Assembly (NCBI GenBank): GCA_035498555.1
Contig: DATKAB010000060.1
Location: 1-51,078, forward strand
Length of the DNA stretch: 51,078 nucleotides
Source: Candidatus Sulfotelmatobacter sp.
GTDB taxonomy: Bacteria > Eisenbacteria > RBG-16-71-46
Direction: 5' to 3'
Shown here: one piece after another, positions 1 to 8,112 of the stretch
Layout: every line of letters starts with the position of its first letter
How positions within the stretch are numbered: position 1 is the stretch's first letter
Notes under the pieces: generated by a model
What the model saw: the letters and a program-made list of their open reading frames with translations, nothing else
What the model was told of the DNA's origin: nothing
Database searches by the model: none
Program-made: the position numbers and the translations under genes

Positions 1-609
1 CTCGACGATCTGCAGCCGCAGCTCGCCTCCTTCATCGGCACCACCGCGCGCGGCTTCCTGCCGGTGGGCGGCGTGGCTTCGTTGTTCATCGAGACCGCGC
101 CCGGGCTGATCATCAACCGCCTGATGGACGTGGCGCTCAAGGCCACCCGCTGCCGCCCCGCGATCATGGTGGTCGAGCGCGCCTTCGGCCTGCTCGAGAT
201 CCACGAGCACGACAAGGGCCAGGTGCAGCTCGGCGGCCAGGCGGTGCTCGACTATCTCGAGATCGAAGAGCACGATCGGTTGAAGCCCCGCGTGGTGAGC
301 GAGCAGATCATCCGCGCGGTCGAGCCCTACCACGCCCAGCTCATCAACAAGATCCGCTACGGCGACATGCTTCTGGCCGGCGAATCGCTGCTGATCCTCG
401 AATCCGAGCCGGCCGGCTACATCGCGTTCGCCGCCAACGAAGCGCTCAAGGCGGCGCGGGTGAAGCTGATCGACGCGCAGCTGTTCGGCGCGTTCGGGCG
501 ACTCTATCTCTCGGGACCCGAGGCGCAGATCGATGCCGCGCGGGACGCGGCGTTGCGCGGGCTCTCGAGCGTGACCGGCCGCGAGGGGACGCGAGGCGGC
601 GGCGGGTAG
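1..609 (+). CDS. BMC-domain microcompartment shell protein (tandem-domain, partial)
   Basis: This is the 3' part of a bacterial microcompartment shell protein that would form part of the protein facets enclosing a metabolic organelle. The frame is open from the first base of the window, and residues before the GTG at 64 (for example [11 protein letters not shown]) already fit the family, so the true start lies off the left edge. Two BMC folds are visible. The first spans about residues 22-85 (IETAPG, then [12 protein letters not shown]) and the second about residues 115-195 ([20 protein letters not shown], then [11 protein letters not shown]). That tandem layout resembles the BMC-T shell proteins of planctomycete-type (PVM) loci. 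The rest of such a locus would lie to the left, so no substrate can be assigned. The gene ends just before a hairpin terminator. Confidence 0.8.
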   Translation, partial: LDDLQPQLASFIGTTARGFLPVGGVASLFIETAPGLIINRLMDVALKATRCRPAIMVVERAFGLLEIHEHDKGQVQLGGQAVLDYLEIEEHDRLKPRVVSEQIIRAVEPYHAQLINKIRYGDMLLAGESLLILESEPAGYIAFAANEALKAARVKLIDAQLFGAFGRLYLSGPEAQIDAARDAALRGLSSVTGREGTRGGGG

Positions 610-636
610 GGGTCCGCTCGGGCTCGAAAACGAATG

Positions 637-664
637 GCGGGCGAGGGCCGAGGCCCTCGCCCGC
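637..664. terminator. Hairpin terminator between convergent genes
   Basis: A perfect 11-bp inverted repeat (637-647 with 654-664) encloses a 6-base loop. It lies in the 72-base gap between the convergent shell-protein gene and the secreted-protein gene. The minus-strand exit is T-rich (TTCGTTTT) and the plus-strand exit is weakly so (GTTCGTT), so it probably terminates both transcripts. Confidence 0.7.
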
Positions 665-681
665 GTTCGTTACAGCCGCGA

Positions 682-2184
682 CTACCGGCTGACCACCAGC
701 TTCCGGGTGAGCATCAGCGAGCCGGCTTCGAGACGGCAGAAGTACATGCCGTTCGGAACCCGGCTGGCATTCCACGTCACCTGGTGAATGCCGCCCGTCA
801 GGTAGCCGCGCTCGAGTGTCTCGATCCGCCGCCCGGCGAGATCGAACACCGCGAGCGTCGCGTCCCGATCGTCGGGCAGCGAGAAGGCGATGGTCCTGGG
901 ACCGGACGCGGCCCCACGCACCTCGAGCCCGGTGACCGAAGCCAGCGCATCCTCACCCGACCGCCCCAGCGGCGTCGGCAGCGGGACGCGCAGCGGCGAC
1001 ACATGCTCGCCCTGGCGGCGCAGCAGCCGACCGTCGGTCATGCTCACCCACAGCACGCCGTTCGCGTCGCCCGCAACGTCCACGGACGCGGCGTGAATGG
1101 GCTCGGGCGCGATGTCCTTCCACGCCGAGCCGTCGAAGTGGAACAGATGGAGATATCCATCCACCGCTCCGGTCACGTACACGTCATGCACCTGGAAGCC
1201 CCACACCCGGTTCGCGACGCTTCCCACCTGGCACGGACCATCCGGGTGCTCGACCACGCAGTGAAAATCGCCGGCCAGCTGGTCCTGCGTGGTCTCGACG
1301 TACTGGAAGATCTCGAGCTGATTGTGGGTGTCGTTGCTGCCGCCGGCGAACATGTGGAGCTCGCCGAACTGATCGCGTCCGCCCCACGCCCCGTTCACGT
1401 GCGCCGGGACCGCCTCGGGATTCCAGGTCCAGTGATGCCCATCGAAGAGATGCACACCCGACACGCAGGGCACCATCACCTGATTGCGCGACAGATAGAC
1501 GATCCCACCGCTCATTCCGAGATTCGGGCAGGAGAAATCCACCTGCCAGTGATTCGCGGTATGACGGAGGATCGCGCCGCCGGTGCGGAAGTAAAGGGTC
1601 TGCTCCCCGGCCATCTGACCGGCCGGGCCATGCACGCCCGCGGGCAGCGATTCCATGTGCCAGCCGCAGCCATCGTTCCGATAGAGGTGAATGGATCCAT
1701 CGGGAAGATCGGTCGCCGCGTAGATCTCGCCGGACCTCGCGATGAAAACGGTGGCGCCAGTCTCACCGGTCACCCGGAGCGACGGCGTCCAGCTGATGCC
1801 GTTGTAGGCGTAGAGCGTGCTCACCATCGCGTTGGTGCCGGGGGGCTGAGGACTGCCGCCGCCATCGGGCGGAGGCAGCGGAGTCCCCGGATCGGTCCGC
1901 TCGGGATCGATCACGTTCTCGGCGGCCGCGCCAAGCGGCTGGAACTGATTGGCCATCGACCAGACGAACACGCGACCCGACGGCTCGACGGCGAGCGAGC
2001 CGAGTGCCGATCCCGGCGCCTGCCCGACGATGGACACCGTGGACCACACGGATCCGCCACCGCCTTCGGCCGGCGGCGTGAGCGGATCGGTACGGCGAGG
2101 CGAAGGATCCTGGGCGAGCGCCACACCGGCGAAAATGAGAGCCGAAAGGATCAGGCTCCCGCGAATGAGATGGAGACGGTTCAT
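682..2184 (-). CDS. Secreted protein with FlgD-like / T9SS-type C-terminal domain
   Basis: A 500-residue exported protein of unknown function. The ATG at 2184 is chosen because GGAGGG (2196-2191) sits 6 bases upstream and the protein then opens with a signal peptide (MNRLHLIRG, hydrophobic core, cleavage near ALAQ). The middle is rich in Trp/Gly beta-strand segments of the kind seen in propeller-like or repeat ectodomains, with Cys residues suited to an oxidising compartment. The last ~75 residues (FDLAGRRI, GIHQVTWNA, PNGMYFCRL, TRKLVVS) are the FlgD-Ig-like C-terminal module used for surface sorting in Bacteroidota-type secretion and abundant in Eisenbacteria-like genomes. A Pro/Gly-rich linker, RTDPxTP..GGGS, occurs twice (about residues 31-44 and 95-109). 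Whether a type IX secretion system exists cannot be seen here. Confidence 0.75.
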   Translation of the reverse strand: MNRLHLIRGSLILSALIFAGVALAQDPSPRRTDPLTPPAEGGGGSVWSTVSIVGQAPGSALGSLAVEPSGRVFVWSMANQFQPLGAAAENVIDPERTDPGTPLPPPDGGGSPQPPGTNAMVSTLYAYNGISWTPSLRVTGETGATVFIARSGEIYAATDLPDGSIHLYRNDGCGWHMESLPAGVHGPAGQMAGEQTLYFRTGGAILRHTANHWQVDFSCPNLGMSGGIVYLSRNQVMVPCVSGVHLFDGHHWTWNPEAVPAHVNGAWGGRDQFGELHMFAGGSNDTHNQLEIFQYVETTQDQLAGDFHCVVEHPDGPCQVGSVANRVWGFQVHDVYVTGAVDGYLHLFHFDGSAWKDIAPEPIHAASVDVAGDANGVLWVSMTDGRLLRRQGEHVSPLRVPLPTPLGRSGEDALASVTGLEVRGAASGPRTIAFSLPDDRDATLAVFDLAGRRIETLERGYLTGGIHQVTWNASRVPNGMYFCRLEAGSLMLTRKLVVSR

Positions 2185-2647
2185 GACACACCCTCCTTGC
2201 TTCCGCGACGGTTCCCTGCCGCCTCGAGGCGCGTTCCAGGCGATTCCATCGCCGTCGCCACCGTGGTTCGCCACCGGCAACAGGGCGCGAGCGGTCGTCT
2301 GGATTCAGCGTCTGTATGCGAGGGAGGAGGGCTGCCTGCCCCGTCGGTGTCGACCGTTCGCGCTCCGCTGTCGGCGGAACGCGTCCTCACCACGGATCGC
2401 GGCACCTGCGTCTCGGGTGCGCTTGGGGCACAGCCCCTGATCGAGGGGCTCGATCAGAAGATTTCCGTGGGCGGCGAAGTCGGCTTGCACCGAACGTGCC
2501 ACTCGAAGTCGAGTCGAGCGAGCGGATCCAACTCGCGAATCCCTTGGGAATCCGGGGCGTCCCGCACGGGTGGACCCGTCGAGAAACCGCCCGGCCCGCC
2601 GCTCGTGTCATTCAGTCATGTCAGCGATGCACCCTGGCAGCGATCGC
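2185..2647. other. 463-base non-coding region
   Basis: No open frame here has recognisable domains or protein-like composition on either strand. The region is downstream of the DUF72 gene and upstream of the secreted-protein gene, both on the minus strand, so it should hold the terminator of the first and promoter/leader of the second. Its only clear structure is the hairpin cluster at 2425-2457. Confidence 0.5.
2425..2457 (-). other. Overlapping alternative hairpins upstream of the secreted-protein gene
   Basis: Two adjacent inverted repeats share bases: GGGGC/GCCCC (2425-2429 with 2433-2437) and CTGATCGA/TCGATCAG (2437-2444 with 2450-2457). A third pairing, CCCC/GGGG (2434-2437 with 2445-2448), competes with the first. 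They lie about 240 bases upstream of the ATG at 2184. They could be an attenuator-like leader or the terminator of the upstream DUF72 operon; no T-tract follows. Confidence 0.35.
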
Positions 2648-3445
2648 TCACCACAGTTCACCCTGAGGCCAGCGAGTCCTGGGATCGACGGGAACGAGTC
2701 CCAGCCGGCGCTTCATCTCGTTGGCGCTCGCAGGCGAATGGCCAGCCCAGTGATTGTTGAAATAGCCGAACACCTCTCGCACTCTCGGCAGCGCCTGCCG
2801 AATCTCCCGCTCCCATTCCGCGAACGCTTGCGCGCGATCGATTTGCACCCGATCGTATTTCTCGATCGCTTCGCGATCTCCCAGCCAGCGCACGTAGAGG
2901 AAGTCGGCGGTCACCTCGAACACCCGTGGCAGATCGCGCCAGTCGGTCCAGGCCATCGCCGTGGCGCGGCGCCGCAGCAGCTCGTAGACCGGGGGCTGGT
3001 GCCACGAGCGATGGCGGAATTCGACCGCCAATCTCGCCGCCGCCGGCTTCGCGGCCAGGAAACGATCGAGCACGCCCCGATTGTCTTCATCGTTGGTGAA
3101 CTCGGCGGGCATCTGGACCAGCAGCGGCCCGAGCCGCGACTCCAGCGGCTCGAGGGCGCTCACGAAGTCCCGCAGGTGATCCCCCATGGCGGCGAGTCTC
3201 GCTTCGTGCGTGATCCGCTGCGGCACCTTGGCCGCGAATCGAAACGTGCCGTGCGTGAGGCGGGCCCAGGACCGCACCACGCTGGCCCTGGGCGGGTGGT
3301 AAAAGGTGGTGTCGAGCTCGACCGAGTCGAACACCTGCGCGTAGAACGGCAAGTAGTGCTCCTGCTTCGAGCCCGGCGGATAGAAGGTTCCCACCCAGTC
3401 CGAATACGACCAGCCCTGCGTTCCGAGGTAGATACGCGCGCTCAC
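2648..3445 (-). CDS. DUF72 family protein (YecE-like)
   Basis: A 265-residue TIM-barrel-like protein of the DUF72 family; the biochemical function of the family is not established. Characteristic segments are GTQGWSYSDW near the N terminus, FDSVELDTTFYHPP, FRFAAKVPQRITH, LLVQMPAEF, LAVEFRHRSW and FGYFNNHWAGHSPASA at the C terminus, so the domain is complete. The GTG at 3445 is chosen because it overlaps the stop of the upstream alpha/beta hydrolase by 4 bases (GTGA, 3442-3445) and begins exactly where family similarity begins. The longer frame to 3577 is only the shadow of the upstream gene. Translation is probably coupled to the hydrolase, but nothing links the two functions. Confidence 0.88.
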   Translation of the reverse strand: MSARIYLGTQGWSYSDWVGTFYPPGSKQEHYLPFYAQVFDSVELDTTFYHPPRASVVRSWARLTHGTFRFAAKVPQRITHEARLAAMGDHLRDFVSALEPLESRLGPLLVQMPAEFTNDEDNRGVLDRFLAAKPAAARLAVEFRHRSWHQPPVYELLRRRATAMAWTDWRDLPRVFEVTADFLYVRWLGDREAIEKYDRVQIDRAQAFAEWEREIRQALPRVREVFGYFNNHWAGHSPASANEMKRRLGLVPVDPRTRWPQGELW

Positions 3446-4308
3446 TTCAGGTGCTCCGCGTAGAAGCCGAGCACGCGCCGCTCGTACTCGGCCCGATCCT
3501 TGAGCCACGCCTCGTTGTGACCGACCTTCCCGCGCAGGATCCAGAGCCCTCCCGAATCGCTGCCGGCTGCGCGCCACAGCGCCTCGGCTTCACCGGTCGA
3601 GAGGCGATCGTCGTTCTCCCCGTGGATGAACAGCGTCGGCCGATCGGCGAGCCGGCGCGCCGCGGCCACAGCGTCGAGCGCGAACGGATCGTAGCCGGAG
3701 AGCAGCCAGCCCAGTCCTCGCGCGATCGGCGCGGCCACCCACGACGGAGCGTGCGCCCAGCGCCAGCTGGCGTCCTCGACCGCCCAGCGTCCGGTGGCGA
3801 AGGCGCCGTCCACCACCACCGCGCGGACCTCGGGACGGCTCGCAGCGGTGACCAGAGCCACGCTCCCCCCCAGCGATTCGCCGAAGAACGCCAGCGTGTC
3901 GGCGGACAGATCGGGCTGCTCGTGGATCCAGCTCATCACCGCGGCGGCGTCCGGAATCTCGTAACCCCCGAGCGTGGTGGGCTTCCTCCCGACGGCGCGC
4001 GAGGAGCGGAAGTCGAAGGTGAGGATCGAGTATCCCGCGCGGCGCAGGAACTGGGCGTAGCGCCAGGCGCGAGTGTGGTTGCGCCCGTAGCCGTGGAAGA
4101 TCACCAGCAGCACGCGCCGCGAGCCCGGCAGCAGCCAGCCATCGAGGTGATCGCGCTCGGCCACTGGAATGCGGACGCGGCGCGCGACGCGGTCGAGGTT
4201 CGCGACGCCGCCGAGGTCCACCGGGACCACCGGATAGAGCGCGATCCAGGTCGAACCGCCGAGGAACAGGATCGCGGCGAGCAGCACCAGGGTGATGGCG
4301 CGTTTCAT
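3442..4308 (-). CDS. Alpha/beta hydrolase, membrane-anchored
   Basis: A 288-residue serine hydrolase of the alpha/beta fold (BAAT/dienelactone-hydrolase-like). After an N-terminal hydrophobic segment (residues 4-25, signal anchor) come the oxyanion-hole motif HGYG (about 72), the nucleophile elbow GESLGG with Ser145, a likely acid in HGENDDRLS and the catalytic His in KVGHNEAW. The substrate is unknown; membrane-anchored relatives act on esters or peptides. The ATG at 4308 begins the signal anchor, and the in-frame extension upstream has no family features. It is the first gene of a two-gene operon with DUF72. Confidence 0.85.
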   Translation of the reverse strand: MKRAITLVLLAAILFLGGSTWIALYPVVPVDLGGVANLDRVARRVRIPVAERDHLDGWLLPGSRRVLLVIFHGYGRNHTRAWRYAQFLRRAGYSILTFDFRSSRAVGRKPTTLGGYEIPDAAAVMSWIHEQPDLSADTLAFFGESLGGSVALVTAASRPEVRAVVVDGAFATGRWAVEDASWRWAHAPSWVAAPIARGLGWLLSGYDPFALDAVAAARRLADRPTLFIHGENDDRLSTGEAEALWRAAGSDSGGLWILRGKVGHNEAWLKDRAEYERRVLGFYAEHLK

Positions 4309-4417
4309 GGCGCGGCATGTTCGCACAGTCGTGGCGCCCCGCCGAAGCACCACCGCCAGCCAGACGGCCCGAGCCTCCTGCGAGACCCGGGCCGCACGAA
4401 TTTCAACGGCAAGTCGC

Positions 4418-5560
4418 TCAGCGCTCGAGCTTCAGTCCCCGCGGCCCGATGTACTCCGATTGCGGCCGGATCAGGTGGTCCTCGGCGTGCTGCTCGATGA
4501 CGTGGGCGCACCAGCCCGCCACGCGACCACAGGCGAACATCCCGACGAAGGTGGCCGGCGGGAGGCCCAGCGACTGGAGCACCAGCGCGGTGTAGAACTC
4601 GACATTGGTGCGCAGGTTGCGCCCCGGCTTCACTTCGTCGAGCACGCGAACGATGGTCTGCTCGACCGAGCGCGCAAGATCGAACAGCTTGCGATCGTGC
4701 AGCACCGCTCCCGACATCTCCTCGGCCGTGTGACTCAGCACCTCGGCACGCGGATCGCGCACCTTGTAGACGCGGTGGCCGAATCCCATGATGCGCTCGC
4801 CGGCGGCGAGCTTGGCGCGCACCCACGGTTCGCAATTCTCGGCGGTCTTGATGTCGAGCAGCATGTCGAGCACCGGCCCGGGCGCGCCGCCATGGAGCGG
4901 ACCCTTGAGCGCGCCGATCGCGCCGGTCACCGCGCTCACCATGTCCGAGCGGGTGCTGGCGATCACGCGGGCGGTGAAAGTCGAAGCGTTCATGCCATGG
5001 TCGATCACCGTGACCCAGTAGGTATCGAGCGCCCGCGCCGCGATCGGGTCCGGCTCCTTGCCGTGCACCATGTAGAGAAAATTCGCGGCCAGGGTGAGGT
5101 CGGTGCGCGGCGCGATCGGCTCCTGTCCCGCCGAGAGCCGGATGTGGGCGGCGAGCAGGGTCGGAAAGCGCGCCACCAGCATCTTGGCGTTCTGCAGATC
5201 GGCGGCGGGCGAGATGTCGGCGGGGTTGGCGACGTCGAGCGAAAGCGTTGCGCAGGCCATGCGCAGGGCGTCGATCGGCGGCGCCTTCACCGCCGCGCGG
5301 GTCACGGACAGCGCGGTCGGCGGCACCGCGCGCATTCCGGCGATCTCGTTGCGCAGTGCGGTCAACTCGTCGCGCGTCGGAAGCGCGCCCTTCCACAGCA
5401 GGTGCGCGGCCTCCTCGAACGTGACGCGGCCGGCCAGCTCCTTCAGTTCATATCCGCCGATGATCAGCACACCGTTCTGGCCATCGACGTGGCTCATACG
5501 GGTCTGGGCGGCCACCACCCCATCGAGTCCACGGGGCGTCGGGGTCGTCGTGCCCGTCAT
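4418..5560 (-). CDS. gltA: Citrate synthase (type II-like, or 2-methylcitrate synthase)
   Basis: A 380-residue citrate synthase, condensing acetyl-CoA and oxaloacetate at the entry of the TCA cycle. Visible features are DHGMNAS (H188, substrate binding), GPLHGGAPG (H223), MGFGHRVYK (H262) and the C-terminal arginine region RPQSEYIGP. The length fits the short Gram-positive/archaeal-type enzymes rather than the ~430-residue E. coli form. One oddity: the catalytic segment usually written NVDFY reads NVEFY here (E321), so the third catalytic acid is Glu instead of Asp. 2-Methylcitrate synthase activity cannot be excluded from sequence. The start is well supported: AAAGGAG lies just upstream of the ATG at 5560. 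Confidence 0.93.
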   Translation of the reverse strand: MTGTTTPTPRGLDGVVAAQTRMSHVDGQNGVLIIGGYELKELAGRVTFEEAAHLLWKGALPTRDELTALRNEIAGMRAVPPTALSVTRAAVKAPPIDALRMACATLSLDVANPADISPAADLQNAKMLVARFPTLLAAHIRLSAGQEPIAPRTDLTLAANFLYMVHGKEPDPIAARALDTYWVTVIDHGMNASTFTARVIASTRSDMVSAVTGAIGALKGPLHGGAPGPVLDMLLDIKTAENCEPWVRAKLAAGERIMGFGHRVYKVRDPRAEVLSHTAEEMSGAVLHDRKLFDLARSVEQTIVRVLDEVKPGRNLRTNVEFYTALVLQSLGLPPATFVGMFACGRVAGWCAHVIEQHAEDHLIRPQSEYIGPRGLKLER

Positions 5561-5617
5561 GGGTTGCTCCTTTCGGTTGCGGAGGCTTGGTGCGCCTCGA
5601 TTTCGATTCTCATCGGC

Positions 5618-6844
5618 TCAATGCGATCCCGGTGTCGCCAGCGGCACTGCCGGAATCGCGAGCGGATCCTCGCTCTTCGATTCCTGGCTCGCCCACTGGA
5701 AATAGACCACGGTCATCATGCCCCAGTAGAACATGGTGCCGGGAATCCACATGATCAGCCCGCCGAGGCGCTGATCGCCGACCGCGGTCGTTCCCCACAG
5801 CCGCGGCGCGAACTCGTACCATTCGTAGAGCGGCTGAGTGGCGAAGGTGATCAGCGCAGCCACCAGCATCATCGGCGTGCCGAGCAGGAACAGATAGAGG
5901 AGCCGGGCGCCATGAGAGAGTGGCCGCTCGACGGCCTCCCCTCCCACGATCGGCCACCACATCAGGGTGGCGCTGGCCATCACCATCAGATGCATGACGA
6001 TGTGGAAGTTGTGGTCGCGCATCATCAGGTCATAGAGCGGCGGCGCGTGCCACAGCCCGAGCACCAGCGAGTAGAGCACGAAGCCCACCGGCGCCATCGC
6101 TGCCCAGCGCCACGGAATCGCGACCCAGCGCGGCCGCAGCACCACGCGCCGGAGCCACACCGGTAGCCCCAAGATCAGGAGGATCGGGAAGATGTCGGCG
6201 AGCAGCAGGTGCTGGATCATGTGGGTGGTGAACAAGTAGTGATCGCTCAGATCGTGAATCGGCCCGTTGAGCGACATCACCACCACCGCGAGCCCGCTCA
6301 GGAACACGACGATGCGGCCGCGCTCGACGCGGGCCGGCGCGCCCAGGCGCGATCGCCACGGTCCCATCGCCAGCAGATAGAAGAGCGCGATCAGCCCGCA
6401 GCCCGCGAGCGTCGTCCACTCCCAGCGGATCGGCCACCAGGCGTAGCCGGGCTCGGGCTGCTCCCGCCAGGGGTAGACCGCGTTGACCGCGATCGCGGCA
6501 CCGTCGAACTTCTTCCAGACGTGCGCGCGGATGGCGAAGGTGTCCCCGAGCGCGTCGAGAAAACCCTGCTTCGGATCTTCCCAGTGATTCTGGCCAATCA
6601 CCGTGTAGAGGCGGCGCTGGCGGATGTCGAGAAAGTACATACCCTGCTCGACCCGGCCGCTCACCATCGCGCATTGCTTCTGGGCAATGCCCTGCATGCC
6701 GTGCTGGAAGATGCAGACCGGGTCCACGAACTCCCCGACCAGGTAGACGCTGTCCGAATTGGCGTCGCCGGGCCCGGCGTGCGCGGGAATCGCGAACGCC
6801 ACCATCGGCAACATCAGGCAGGAGGCGAGGAGAACGCGCTTCAA
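5618..6844 (-). CDS. ctaG: CtaG-family cytochrome c oxidase assembly protein with N-terminal di-Cys domain
   Basis: A 408-residue polytopic membrane protein of the caa3-type CtaG family, implicated in cytochrome oxidase assembly and copper delivery. From about residue 145 on there are roughly seven membrane segments with family motifs HMIQHLLL, HNFHIVMHL and a WW pair. Ahead of this, after a signal peptide (cleavage near AHA-GPG, residue 23), lies an extra periplasmic domain of about 100 residues containing GEFVDPVC (C44) and KQCAM (C58), plus H48, a possible metal site. The TTG at 6844 is chosen because GAGGG sits 7 bases upstream and it starts the signal peptide directly; the in-frame ATG at 6901 overlaps a good -10 box (TAAGAT, 6905-6900). 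No oxidase subunits are nearby. Confidence 0.82.
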   Translation of the reverse strand: MKRVLLASCLMLPMVAFAIPAHAGPGDANSDSVYLVGEFVDPVCIFQHGMQGIAQKQCAMVSGRVEQGMYFLDIRQRRLYTVIGQNHWEDPKQGFLDALGDTFAIRAHVWKKFDGAAIAVNAVYPWREQPEPGYAWWPIRWEWTTLAGCGLIALFYLLAMGPWRSRLGAPARVERGRIVVFLSGLAVVVMSLNGPIHDLSDHYLFTTHMIQHLLLADIFPILLILGLPVWLRRVVLRPRWVAIPWRWAAMAPVGFVLYSLVLGLWHAPPLYDLMMRDHNFHIVMHLMVMASATLMWWPIVGGEAVERPLSHGARLLYLFLLGTPMMLVAALITFATQPLYEWYEFAPRLWGTTAVGDQRLGGLIMWIPGTMFYWGMMTVVYFQWASQESKSEDPLAIPAVPLATPGSH

Positions 6845-6899
6845 CGGTTTGCCCTCGGCGAGGATTCGTGGACGAGCGGGCGGAACGGACCGACCGGGC

Positions 6900-6905
6900 A
6901 TCTTA
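6900..6905 (-). promoter_or_regulatory. Probable -10 box (TAAGAT) for ctaG
   Basis: TAAGAT on the minus strand (6905-6900) lies about 55 bases before the TTG start of ctaG. The -35 side is weak (TTTCGG at 17-base spacing). It gives a leader of about 48 bases that includes the GAGGG ribosome site. Confidence 0.4.
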
Positions 6906-6942
6906 CTCGTTCGCGCGCGTGCCCGAAACTGGCGGACCCCGA

Positions 6943-8112
6943 TCAAGAAGCGCCCGAGAAACGGGCCCGGAATTCCGCGGTGTGCTGGCCGAGGGCGGGC
7001 GGCGGGAGCTCGAGCGGCGGCCGCGCTCCGTTGGTGCGCCACGGCGTCCCGAGCAGGCGTACGCGCGCTCCGGTCTCGGGCAGGCGCGCCTCGCGCACCA
7101 TGCCGCGGCTCGCCAGCACCGGGTCGTTCAGCACCTCGCCGACCTCGCGCACCGGACCGGCCGGCACGCGAGCGGCCCGCAGGCGCTCGAGTAGCGGCTC
7201 ACGCGAATGACGCGCGAACCGCCCTGCCAGGGCTCCCACCACCTCGTCACGACGCAGCACGCGGTCCGGATTGCGCGCGAGGTCCGCCCGGCCGGCCAGG
7301 TCCGCCGCCTCGATCACTTCGCAAAGCCGCCGCCACTGCTGGTCATTGCCGATCGCCACCACGATCGGGCCATCGCGGGTCTCGAAGGTCTGATAGGGCA
7401 CGATCGAAGGATGGGCGTTGCCCCATCGCCGCGGCGGCTCGCCCGACGCGAGCGCGTTCTGCGCGACGTTGACCAGCGAGGCCACCCCCACCTCGAACAG
7501 CGGCACGTCGAGATGCACGCCGGGGCCGCCGCGCGCGCGGCCGACCAGTGCGGCAAGAATCGCGGCCGCGGCGTGCGCGCCGGTCATCACGTCCACGACC
7601 GCGACACCCACCTTGAGCCCGGGACGGTCCGGCGTGCCGGTGATGCTCTGCAGGCCGACGAATCCCTGCAGCACCGCGTCGTAGCCGGGCCACTTCGCAT
7701 AGGGGCCATCCTGACCGAAGCCGCTGATCGAGCAGACCACGAGCCCCGGGTGGCGCTCCCGCAGCGTCACGACGCCGAGCCCCAGGGCCTCGAGTCCTCC
7801 GGGAAGGAAGTTCTCGACCAGCACGTCGAAGGCGGGGAGCGCCTCGAGCACCAGTCGCCGATCGGGCTCGCTGGCCAGATCGAGGACCGCGCTGCGCTTG
7901 TTGCGATTGACGGCGAGGTAGTAGGCGGAGACGCCGCCCACGAACGGCGGGCCCCAGGTCCGCGTTTCGTCGCCGGGGCCGGGGCGCTCGATCTTCCAGA
8001 CTTCGGCCCCCAGGTCGGCGAGCAATTGCGTCGCGTAAGGTCCGGCCAGGACTCGCGACAGATCGAGCACGCGCAGTCCGGCCAGCGGATGGACCGCGTC
8101 CGGCGCGATCAC
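6943..8112 (-). CDS. CaiB/BaiF family CoA-transferase (family III)
   Basis: A 389-residue family III acyl-CoA transferase, moving CoA between carboxylic acids through an aspartyl-CoA intermediate. It shows PLAGLRVLDLSRVLAGPYAT, the DLGAEVWKIE segment, NRNKRSAVLDL, GFGQDGPYA and the catalytic Asp174 in VVDVMTG, followed by GPGVHLDVPLFE. The substrate (formate/oxalate, carnitine, succinate and so on) cannot be told. The GTG at 8112 overlaps the stop of the upstream peptidase by 4 bases (GTGA) and begins the family domain. The same frame stays open far upstream to 9537, but that is the antisense-like shadow of the peptidase gene. It is the last gene of a three-gene coupled operon (nitrilase-like, peptidase, CoA-transferase). 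Confidence 0.92.
   Translation of the reverse strand: MIAPDAVHPLAGLRVLDLSRVLAGPYATQLLADLGAEVWKIERPGPGDETRTWGPPFVGGVSAYYLAVNRNKRSAVLDLASEPDRRLVLEALPAFDVLVENFLPGGLEALGLGVVTLRERHPGLVVCSISGFGQDGPYAKWPGYDAVLQGFVGLQSITGTPDRPGLKVGVAVVDVMTGAHAAAAILAALVGRARGGPGVHLDVPLFEVGVASLVNVAQNALASGEPPRRWGNAHPSIVPYQTFETRDGPIVVAIGNDQQWRRLCEVIEAADLAGRADLARNPDRVLRRDEVVGALAGRFARHSREPLLERLRAARVPAGPVREVGEVLNDPVLASRGMVREARLPETGARVRLLGTPWRTNGARPPLELPPPALGQHTAEFRARFSGAS

Noticed and set aside
634-2760. A 708-codon open frame on the plus strand
   Set aside because: It is the antisense shadow of the secreted-protein gene, Arg/His/Pro-rich and without domain features; GC-rich sequence keeps such frames open. The same applies to 4292-6166, 13305-14489 and 26042-28042.
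4365-4394. Inverted repeat CGGCCCG/CGGGCCG with a 16-base loop after citrate synthase
   Set aside because: Seven-bp stem with a long loop and no T-tract; too weak in this GC-rich sequence to call a terminator.
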